Shown here: piece by piece, positions 1 to 4,808 of the stretch
Layout of the letters: every line of letters starts with the position of its first letter
Numbering within the stretch: position 1 is the first letter of the stretch
Origin: Gammaproteobacteria bacterium
Lineage (GTDB): Bacteria; Pseudomonadota; Gammaproteobacteria; SZUA-229
DNA: 5,430 nt
Direction of reading: 5' to 3'
Assembly (NCBI GenBank): GCA_002401185.1
Contig: NVSH01000088.1
Location: 1-5,430, forward strand
Program-made: the position numbers and the translations under genes
The notes under the pieces: generated by a model
What the model was told of the DNA's origin: nothing
What the model saw: only the letters and a program-made list of their open reading frames with translations
The model's database searches: none

Positions 1-725
1 AATTGACCAAAATATTGTTTTGCCAGCGCAAACACCTCAGCAGCGTCGACATCACCCGCCACGACCAGGGTTGCATTATTGGGCGCATACCATGTCTCAT
101 ACCACTTTCGTGCATCGTCGACCGTCATGGTATCGAGATCTTCCATCCAGCCAATGATAGGACGCCGATAAGGACTATTGATGTAGGCAACCGCGTTAAA
201 TTGTTCGTAGGTTAATGCAAAAGGCTTATCATCTGTGCGTAAGCGGCGCTCTTCTTTTACCACTTCGATCTCCTTAAGAAACTCCTTTTCATCAAACACT
301 AAATTTCGCATACGATCGGCTTCCATCTCCAGGCATAGGGCCAGCTTGTCAATAGCTATCTTTTGAAAATAAGCCGTATAGTCCTGTCCGGTAAAAGCAT
401 TTTCCTCGCCACCATTCGCTGCTATGATTTCAGAAAACTCACCCGCCGCATGTTTTTCAGTGCCTTTAAACATCATATGTTCCAGCACATGTGAGACCCC
501 GGTAATACCATCGTGCTCATAACTTGCACCTATTTTGTACCAGATCTGTGAGACCACGACAGGCGCGCGATTATTTTCTATGACCCGCACCTTCAGACCA
601 TTGGATAAGGTATACGAATGAACGGCCTCATCACTATGCTCGAGTACGGGATCACTGTCATATAATACTGCCCAGCCAAGGACGAACGTCACAACAACTA
701 TGCCTAAAATTAATTTTATTTTCAT
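1..725 (-). CDS. M16 family zinc metallopeptidase (pitrilysin/PqqL-like), N-terminal half, cut by window edge
   Basis: Reading from ATG at 725-723 gives an open frame of 241 codons with no stop before the left edge; family members of this type are usually about 430-460 residues, so roughly half is present. Residues 5-21 are strongly hydrophobic after MKIK and have no lipobox or clear AxA cleavage site, which suggests a signal peptide or membrane anchor and an envelope location. The inverted zinc motif HVLEH is at residues 79-83 within GVSHVLEHMMFKGT. It is followed by an NGG...NAFTGQDYTAYF segment (104-120) and VVKEERRL (155-162), whose Glu158 or Glu159 is the expected third zinc ligand. The segment WYAPNNATLVVAGDVD, typical of M16, follows near the edge. 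GAGA at 736-733 is a plausible ribosome site. The gene diverges from ftsY; in Pseudomonas a pair of such genes occupies this place. The substrate is unknown and peptidase activity is inferred from the intact zinc motif. Confidence 0.93.
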   Translation of the reverse strand, partial: MKIKLILGIVVVTFVLGWAVLYDSDPVLEHSDEAVHSYTLSNGLKVRVIENNRAPVVVSQIWYKIGASYEHDGITGVSHVLEHMMFKGTEKHAAGEFSEIIAANGGEENAFTGQDYTAYFQKIAIDKLALCLEMEADRMRNLVFDEKEFLKEIEVVKEERRLRTDDKPFALTYEQFNAVAYINSPYRRPIIGWMEDLDTMTVDDARKWYETWYAPNNATLVVAGDVDAAEVFALAKQYFGQ

Positions 726-792
726 CAATATTTCTCGACTACCGAATGTTTCATTCATCACATGTCTTGCTCATCTTTACCGGGCAACGCTG

Positions 793-840
793 ATTAATTA
801 TGTAAAAACAAACAAGTAATGCTAGGATACTCTAATTAAT
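793..840. repeat. AT-rich inverted repeat in the divergent intergenic region
   Basis: ATTAATTA (793-800) and TAATTAAT (833-840) form perfect 8-base inverted arms separated by 32 bases, with arm centres 40 bases apart. They flank the candidate ftsY -10 element. The arms are low in complexity and each is internally near-palindromic, so a chance origin in AT-rich DNA is quite possible. No known operator is recognised. Confidence 0.25.
820..828 (+). promoter_or_regulatory. Candidate extended -10 promoter for ftsY
   Basis: TGCTAGGAT combines an extended TG motif with a -10 hexamer matching TATAAT at 4 of 6 positions, about 30 bases before the ftsY start. No convincing -35 hexamer sits at the right distance, the nearest being the weak TGTAAA at 801-806. 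The 133-base region 726-858 holds no gene and must carry the promoters of both divergent genes, but nothing in it is a strong consensus match. Confidence 0.25.
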
Positions 841-858
841 TTCATTGCACGAATCATC

Positions 859-1920
859 ATGTTTGGCTTCTTTTCTCGCAAGCAAAAAAACAACGAAAAA
901 AAACAATCTGCGATACAGCCTGAAGCGCAGTCTGATACAGCGGCTACCCAGCTAAAAAGTCAGCAGCAACCCGACTCAACAACCCTCACCCCTGCTGACC
1001 TAAGTCATTCTTTGGAAAAAACCAAACGAACTTTTTCCGATGGTCTGGCCGATTTTTTCCTTGGTAAAAAAGCCATTGATGCCAGTTTACTCGACGAACT
1101 TGAATCACGCCTCCTCCGTGCCGACGTCGGTATCGACGCCACCACGACCATCATCGAGGAGCTCCAGAGCAACATCTCCAGAAAAGTCATCAATGATACT
1201 GAATCACTGCATCTTAAACTGGCCGAGATAATGAAAACCATCCTGCAACCGTGCGAGCAGCCTCTCAGTAATGTTATCGCGAATGCCACAGAAAATACCG
1301 AACCAAAAAAACCGTTTGTGATTCTGGTGGTTGGTATCAATGGCGCAGGTAAAACCACCAGTATCGGTAAACTAGCACATCATTTTTTGCAGCAGAATAA
1401 ATCAGTCATGTTAGCTGCCGGCGATACCTTTCGCGCAGCAGCCGTGGAACAACTACAACAATGGGGGCAGCGCAACAATGTTCCTGTCATATCTCAGGGC
1501 ACGGGCGCAGACCCTGCATCAGTTATCTTTGATGCGGTTCAGTCAGCAAGTTCAAAAAATATTGATATTGTTATCGCAGATACGGCCGGGCGCTTACATA
1601 CACAGAGCAACCTCATGGATGAACTGGCCAAAATTAAGCGCGTATTGGGCAAGCTCGACGCTAACGCCCCACACGAAACATTAATCGTGATGGACGCTGG
1701 CTTTGGCCAAAACGCATTACATCAGGTAAAACAGTTCCATGACAAGATTGGCCTAACTGGCTTAGCCGTCACTAAACTTGATGGCACAGCAAAAGGTGGC
1801 ATTTTATTTTCTATTGCCAAGACGCTTAATTTACCGGTACGTTTTATCGGCGTGGGTGAAGGTATTAATGACCTGCGACCTTTTAACGCTGCCGAGTTTG
1901 TTGACGCCTTACTCGAATAA
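859..1920 (+). CDS. ftsY: Signal recognition particle receptor FtsY (SRP GTPase)
   Basis: FtsY is the SRP receptor: it binds the Ffh-ribosome-nascent chain complex at the inner membrane and, by reciprocal GTP hydrolysis, hands the chain to the Sec or YidC translocon. The 353 residues are made of a short N-terminal tail (1-50), an N domain (about 51-140) and a G domain. The G domain shows P-loop GINGAGKTT (159-167), DTFRAAAVEQL (189-199), DTAGRLH (241-247), DAGFGQN (279-285), specificity motif TKLDGTAKGG (305-314) and GVGEGINDLRPF (331-342). MFGFFSRK at the N-terminus suits an amphipathic membrane-targeting helix. The tail is much shorter than the roughly 200-residue acidic A domain of E. coli, and is Gln- and Lys-rich instead. 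The usual Thr of the D-x-x-T-G-Q loop is Phe282. The ATG chosen is the first in frame and lacks a clear Shine-Dalgarno sequence. It is the first gene of a tight operon with ftsE and ftsX. Confidence 0.98.
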   Translation: MFGFFSRKQKNNEKKQSAIQPEAQSDTAATQLKSQQQPDSTTLTPADLSHSLEKTKRTFSDGLADFFLGKKAIDASLLDELESRLLRADVGIDATTTIIEELQSNISRKVINDTESLHLKLAEIMKTILQPCEQPLSNVIANATENTEPKKPFVILVVGINGAGKTTSIGKLAHHFLQQNKSVMLAAGDTFRAAAVEQLQQWGQRNNVPVISQGTGADPASVIFDAVQSASSKNIDIVIADTAGRLHTQSNLMDELAKIKRVLGKLDANAPHETLIVMDAGFGQNALHQVKQFHDKIGLTGLAVTKLDGTAKGGILFSIAKTLNLPVRFIGVGEGINDLRPFNAAEFVDALLE

Positions 1921-1944
1921 ACCTGAGATTCGTCGATTACCGCA

Positions 1945-2640
1945 ATGATTCATTTCGACAATATTAGTAAACGTTACCCGGGTGGGCATACGGCCTTAAG
2001 TCAGATTAATCTACGACTGGAACGAGGGCAAATGGCTTTTCTTACCGGCCACTCCGGTGCCGGAAAAAGCACCTTGCTGAAGTTGATTGCTATGATCGAA
2101 CGCCCAACACGCGGGCACATTTATCTCGATGGCGTGAATCTAAACAATATCAGCAATCAAAAAATCCCTTATATACGCCGCAACATTGGTATTATTTTTC
2201 AAAACCACCACTTACTCTACGACAGGCCGGTATTTGATAACGTCGCCATGCCGTTAATCATTCAAGGCTATCGACGACAGGAAATACAAAAACGCGTCCG
2301 CGCAGCGCTTAATCAGGTCGGCCTACTCAGTAAAGAAAAGGTAGACCCGATTACTTTGTCGGGCGGTGAACAACAGCGCGTTGGTATCGCCCGAGCTATC
2401 GTACATAAACCCTTGCTACTGCTTGCGGATGAACCCACAGGTAACCTCGACCCTGAGCTTTCGAGAGAAATCATGCAACTCTTCGCCCGTTTTAATCAGG
2501 TAGGCACCACGGTTTTAATCGCCAGCCACGACCTCGACCTAATTCGATCGATGGGTACACCAATGATTAGCCTGCAAGATGGCAAGATCATCAACAATGG
2601 CCTGCCTTATACGGTCAAAAGCACCGAGACGATAGCCTGA
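1945..2640 (+). CDS. ftsE: Cell division ATP-binding protein FtsE
   Basis: FtsE is the cytoplasmic ABC ATPase of the FtsEX complex at the division septum. In E. coli, ATP cycling by FtsEX switches on periplasmic peptidoglycan amidases through EnvC rather than moving a substrate. All ABC motifs are intact in the 231 residues: Walker [10 protein letters not shown] (35-43), Q-loop Gln86 in FQNHHLL, signature LSGGEQQR (138-145), Walker B LLLLADEP (157-164) with catalytic Glu163, D-loop GNLD (166-169) and switch His195 in ASHD. The length and the HHLL stretch after the Q-loop match FtsE rather than LolD- or MacB-type ATPases, and ftsX follows immediately. It starts 24 bases after the ftsY stop, and no good Shine-Dalgarno sequence is visible, so it may depend on translation of ftsY. 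Confidence 0.97.
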   Translation: MIHFDNISKRYPGGHTALSQINLRLERGQMAFLTGHSGAGKSTLLKLIAMIERPTRGHIYLDGVNLNNISNQKIPYIRRNIGIIFQNHHLLYDRPVFDNVAMPLIIQGYRRQEIQKRVRAALNQVGLLSKEKVDPITLSGGEQQRVGIARAIVHKPLLLLADEPTGNLDPELSREIMQLFARFNQVGTTVLIASHDLDLIRSMGTPMISLQDGKIINNGLPYTVKSTETIA

Positions 2641-2642
2641 TC

Positions 2643-3587
2643 ATGCGTAACCGAGCACCTAAAAAAAATCGACTTCGCACTTATCTGAGCAACCATCTTC
2701 GCGTCGCCCTGGGTAGCCTGGGGCGACTTTATGGCCAACCTGTCGCAACCTTCTTAACAACGGCTGTTATTGCTATCGCATTAGCTTTGCCCGTAGGTTT
2801 GTATATTGCGTTAGATAATATCGGTCAACTAAGCCGTGGCTGGGACGGATCCACTCAAATCTCGTTGTTTTTACATACCAAAGTCAATACCAAAGAAGCA
2901 CAACAATTAAAACAACGTCTGGAAAAACATAAACACATAAAAAATATCGAATTTATCAGTAAAGAAAAAGGCCTGGAACAATTCAAGGAAATATCCGGCT
3001 TTGGCGATGCGCTAAAATACCTAAAACAAAACCCACTACCTATCGTTCTCGTGGTCAACCCAAAAATCCTGAATAACCAAGTAGACAATACGGCACACCT
3101 GGTCCAGGAACTAGGTAACAATAAACTGGTTGAACTTGCCCAGCTCGACGTGCAATGGGTCAAACGCCTCTATACCTTTCTCGAAATAGCCAATAGAAGC
3201 ATATGGGTTATCAGTTCGATGCTGGCGATGGCCGTTTTACTGATTATCGGCAACACGATAAGACTGGACATACAAAATCGCCGAGAAGAAATCGAAGTAT
3301 CCAAACTCATCGGTGCGTCCGACGGTTTCATCCGCCGCCCCTTTTTATACACAGGAATATGGTATGGCGCGATTAGTGGTGTACTGGCATGGATAATTAC
3401 CCAGATTTCACTGTTTCTAATGACAGGCCCCATTCAAAAACTGGCACTGTTATATCATAGCGAATACCGCCTCAGCGGATTAGGCCTCGATAACACCGCA
3501 CTATTAATCATTATTAGTTGCATGTTAGGCCTTATCGGTTCCTGGATTGCCGTCAGTCAACACCTTAAAGAAATCGAACCTAGTTAA
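2643..3587 (+). CDS. ftsX: Cell division protein FtsX, membrane subunit of FtsEX
   Basis: FtsX is the inner-membrane partner of FtsE. Its large periplasmic loop contacts the amidase activator in the divisome. The 314 residues show a basic cytoplasmic N-terminus, a first membrane segment at about 36-57, a periplasmic domain at about 58-185, and three further segments at about 186-206, 235-259 and 284-304, which is the four-helix FtsX topology. The cytoplasmic stretch after helix 2 (GNTIRLDIQNRREEIEV, then KLIGASDGFIRRPFLYTG, residues 203-238) is the most conserved part of the family and is taken as the FtsE-coupling region. The ATG lies only 2 bases after the ftsE stop, and no strong ribosome site is visible, so translational coupling is likely. 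The ORF ends at TAA (3585-3587), and a candidate terminator follows within 60 bases. Confidence 0.97.
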   Translation: MRNRAPKKNRLRTYLSNHLRVALGSLGRLYGQPVATFLTTAVIAIALALPVGLYIALDNIGQLSRGWDGSTQISLFLHTKVNTKEAQQLKQRLEKHKHIKNIEFISKEKGLEQFKEISGFGDALKYLKQNPLPIVLVVNPKILNNQVDNTAHLVQELGNNKLVELAQLDVQWVKRLYTFLEIANRSIWVISSMLAMAVLLIIGNTIRLDIQNRREEIEVSKLIGASDGFIRRPFLYTGIWYGAISGVLAWIITQISLFLMTGPIQKLALLYHSEYRLSGLGLDNTALLIIISCMLGLIGSWIAVSQHLKEIEPS

Positions 3588-3623
3588 TTATAATCATATA
3601 AACTTCAATAAGTTACAAGTCAT

Positions 3624-3647
3624 AGTCGTTCAACTGAACGATTTTTT
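3624..3647 (+). terminator. Candidate intrinsic terminator of ftsYEX
   Basis: AGTCGTTC (3624-3631) pairs with GAACGATT (3636-3643) through 8 base pairs, including one G-U, around a 4-base AACT loop. The T-run 3642-3647 begins inside the 3' arm. The core is the perfect CGTTC/GAACG pairing. The stem has only modest G+C, so termination may be partial. Its place 37 bases after the ftsX stop supports the role and would partly insulate rpoH from the ftsYEX promoter. Confidence 0.5.
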
Positions 3648-3664
3648 GAGCCTTTCGTGCTCAA
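3646..3664. repeat. Second hairpin overlapping the terminator T-run
   Basis: TTGAGC (3646-3651) and GCTCAA (3659-3664) form perfect 6-base arms around a 7-base loop. It shares two T residues with the run of the preceding terminator-like hairpin, and an A-run (3669-3674) follows. Its role is unknown; it could be a chance hairpin or an opposing structure that weakens termination. Confidence 0.3.
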
Positions 3665-3679
3665 TATCAAAAAACCTGT

Positions 3680-3690
3680 ATTGTGACAAT
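3680..3690. promoter_or_regulatory. Short palindrome upstream of the rpoH promoters
   Basis: ATTGT and ACAAT form a perfect dyad around a single central G (3685). The centre is about 44 bases upstream of the start point predicted from TATAAT, a common position for an activator site. It contains a TGTGA half-site but lacks the second CRP half-site, so CRP is not supported. The binding factor, if any, is not recognised. Confidence 0.25.
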
Positions 3691-3706
3691 TAACGGGTAT
3701 TTTAGA

Positions 3707-3733
3707 GAACTTTTCTTATAATTAGCACTCTTA
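3707..3733 (+). promoter_or_regulatory. Candidate sigma-E (RpoE-type) promoter of rpoH
   Basis: GAACTT (3707-3712), in the context AGAACTTTT, equals the sigma-E -35 consensus, and TCTTA (3729-3733) matches the TCTGA-type -10 at 4 of 5 positions. The spacer is exactly 16 bases. As I recall it, the sigma-E promoter P3 of E. coli rpoH has the same GAACTT-N16-TCTGA layout, which supports the assignment. The predicted start is near 3739, and the -10 lies inside the CIRCE element, so HrcA should block this promoter too. It rests on short motifs only. Confidence 0.4.
3717..3722 (+). promoter_or_regulatory. Perfect -10 hexamer (housekeeping sigma) of rpoH
   Basis: TATAAT is a perfect sigma-70 -10 element, with a predicted start near 3729-3730. 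Hexamers at spacers of 15-19 bases (for example CGGGTA at 3694-3699) match TTGACA poorly, and there is no extended TG, so the promoter may be weak or need an activator. Its last T is the first base of the CIRCE element. The leader would be about 44 bases to the preferred rpoH start. Confidence 0.5.
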
Positions 3734-3748
3734 CTCTTTGACTGCTAA
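3722..3748. promoter_or_regulatory. CIRCE element, predicted HrcA operator controlling rpoH
   Basis: The left arm TTAGCACTC (3722-3730) is identical to the CIRCE consensus. The spacer is exactly 9 bases (3731-3739). The right arm GACTGCTAA (3740-3748) differs from the consensus GAGTGCTAA only at position 3742. In total 17 of 18 arm bases match, and 8 of 9 pairs of the dyad hold. CIRCE is bound by the heat-shock repressor HrcA, whose folding depends on GroEL; it normally lies before groESL or hrcA-grpE-dnaK. Here it overlaps a perfect TATAAT and the candidate sigma-E -10, and ends 24 bases before the preferred rpoH start. The site is seen directly; HrcA repression of rpoH is inferred. No hrcA gene lies in this window. 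Confidence 0.9.
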
Positions 3749-3751
3749 AAT
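3743..3751 (+). promoter_or_regulatory. Possible extended -10 at the 3' edge of CIRCE
   Basis: TGCTAAAAT reads as an extended -10 (TG, one base, then TAAAAT with 5 of 6 matches). A start would fall near 3758, giving a leaderless message from the first ATG or a 15-base leader to the second. The TGCTAA part belongs to the conserved CIRCE right arm, so the resemblance may be coincidental. Confidence 0.2.
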
Positions 3752-3772
3752 ACACCCATGAGAAAAGAAAAT

Positions 3773-4633
3773 ATGACAACTGCTTTAATACCCGCCCTGC
3801 ACAGCACGCCATTAAGCGCCGGTACGCTGGACGCTTATATAAGCCAAATCCATGGCATTCCTGTGCTTACTGGTGAAGAAGAACGCGAGCTTGCATTACG
3901 ACTGGAACACCAGAATGACCTTGCCGCCGCACAACAATTAATTATGTCTAACTTACGCTTCGTGATAAAAATTGCTCGCGGCTATACCGGTTACGGCCTA
4001 CCGCTTAGTGACCTTATTCAAGAAGGTAACATCGGCCTGATGAAGGCGGTTAAACGTTTTTCAGCAAGCCATGAAGTTCGCCTGATATCTTACGCCGTCC
4101 ACTGGATCAAATCAGAAATCCACGAGTTTGTGCTACGCAACTGGCGCATCGTTAAAGTAGCCACCACCAAACCACAGCGCAAGTTATTCTTTAAACTGCG
4201 CAGCTCTAAGAAAAGGCTAGGCTGGTTCACGCGAGATGAAGTCAATGATGTCGCTAAAATGCTGGGCGTAAAACCAGAAACCGTTCTCGAAATGGAATCT
4301 CGTCTGAGTGGTAGTGATGTCACTTTTGACCCGCCAACGAATGACAGTGATGACGAACATCACTTTACACCGGCAGCTTATCTTACCGATAACAGTCTGG
4401 ATCCGGCCCATTTACTGGAGCACGACGACCATCGTTCCCAGGAACTTAGCCTGATGAGCGATTCATTACAAACACTGGATGCACGTAGTCAAGATATCAT
4501 TACTCGCCGCTGGCTAAATGAAGACAAAGCCACCTTGCATGAGCTGGCTGATGTATACCAGATTTCAGCCGAACGCATTCGCCAAATCGAAAAAAACGCA
4601 CTCAATAAAATGCGCGTAGCGTTTGAAGCTTGA
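3773..4633 (+). CDS. rpoH: RNA polymerase sigma-32 factor RpoH (heat-shock sigma factor)
   Basis: RpoH directs RNA polymerase to heat-shock promoters for chaperones and proteases. I chose ATG 3773 (286 residues): it gives an MTT N-terminus and a length close to the usual 284. An in-frame ATG at 3758 would add five residues (MRKEN) but has no ribosome site. The weak purine run 3761-3770 precedes the chosen start. Visible parts are region 2.1 (about 48-70), core-binding DLIQEGNIGLMKAV (80-93), regions 2.3-2.4 with VHWIKSEIHEFVLRNWRIVK (109-128), the RpoH box QRKLFFKLR (135-143), and region 4.2 with a helix-turn-helix, KATLHELADVYQISAERIRQ (252-271). The box has Lys141 (codon 4193-4195) where the family has Asn, and Pro134 precedes it where E. 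coli has Ala131. The gene has its own promoter region with a CIRCE element and its own terminator. Confidence 0.97.
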   Translation: MTTALIPALHSTPLSAGTLDAYISQIHGIPVLTGEEERELALRLEHQNDLAAAQQLIMSNLRFVIKIARGYTGYGLPLSDLIQEGNIGLMKAVKRFSASHEVRLISYAVHWIKSEIHEFVLRNWRIVKVATTKPQRKLFFKLRSSKKRLGWFTRDEVNDVAKMLGVKPETVLEMESRLSGSDVTFDPPTNDSDDEHHFTPAAYLTDNSLDPAHLLEHDDHRSQELSLMSDSLQTLDARSQDIITRRWLNEDKATLHELADVYQISAERIRQIEKNALNKMRVAFEA

Positions 4634-4669
4634 TTTAAAACACCAAAAGCACTGACCACTTCAAACGGC

Positions 4670-4698
4670 AATGCCGATCTGAACCGATCGGCATTTTT
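4670..4698 (+). terminator. Strong intrinsic terminator of rpoH
   Basis: AATGCCGATC (4670-4679) and GATCGGCATT (4686-4695) form a perfect 10-base-pair stem with a 6-base loop, and a T-run at 4694-4698 follows on the plus strand. It lies 36 bases after the rpoH stop. Read from the minus strand it has no T-run, so it acts for rpoH and not for the convergent bioC. Confidence 0.9.
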
Positions 4699-4745
4699 CG
4701 TTCTGTATTAGCATTTAAAAAAATCTGATAATCAAGATATAAAGA

Positions 4746-4767
4746 GCTTCGCACGAAGCATCTTTTT
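4746..4767. terminator. Second hairpin between rpoH and bioC, possibly a bidirectional terminator
   Basis: GCTTC (4746-4750) and GAAGC (4755-4759) form a 5-base-pair stem with a GCAC loop, where an inner G-C pair is also possible. On the plus strand ATCTTTTT follows (T-run 4763-4767). On the minus strand the hairpin is followed by TCTTTAT, a weaker T-rich tail, about 50 bases after the bioC stop. It could back up the rpoH terminator, end bioC transcription, or both. Confidence 0.45.
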
Positions 4768-4808
4768 CGTCACTACCGCGTTAAAGGTCTGGTATAAAAA
4801 CTTGTTGA

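Noticed and set aside
3..215. Plus-strand open frame of 70 codons
   Set aside because: It lies antisense to the well-conserved M16 peptidase frame, and its translation resembles no known protein family.
1005..1358. Minus-strand open frame of 117 codons within ftsY, and smaller plus-strand frames at 1040-1231 and 1478-1684
   Set aside because: All are shadows of ftsY, whose frame carries every SRP-GTPase motif; their products are low-complexity and Ser/Arg-rich.
2855..3433. Minus-strand open frames within ftsX (2855-3163 and 3170-3433)
   Set aside because: They are antisense to a continuous, conserved ftsX frame and have no recognisable domain or ribosome site.
3680..3695. CRP binding site at TGTGA
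   Set aside because: Only one half-site is present; there is no TCACA at the required spacing.
3588..3757. A sigma-32-dependent promoter (CTTGAAA ... CCCCAT) for rpoH autoregulation
   Set aside because: No pair of matching -35 and -10 elements with suitable spacing is present.
3729..3775. E. coli-like rpoH RNA thermometer in the leader
   Set aside because: The leader predicted from TATAAT begins inside the CIRCE left arm, so the repeat would not form a complete stem in the message, and I see no strong pairing with the start region. It was not folded computationally.
4090..4671. Minus-strand open frames within and just after rpoH (4090-4323, 4217-4411, 4489-4671)
   Set aside because: They are antisense shadows of rpoH, and the last also runs through the rpoH terminator.
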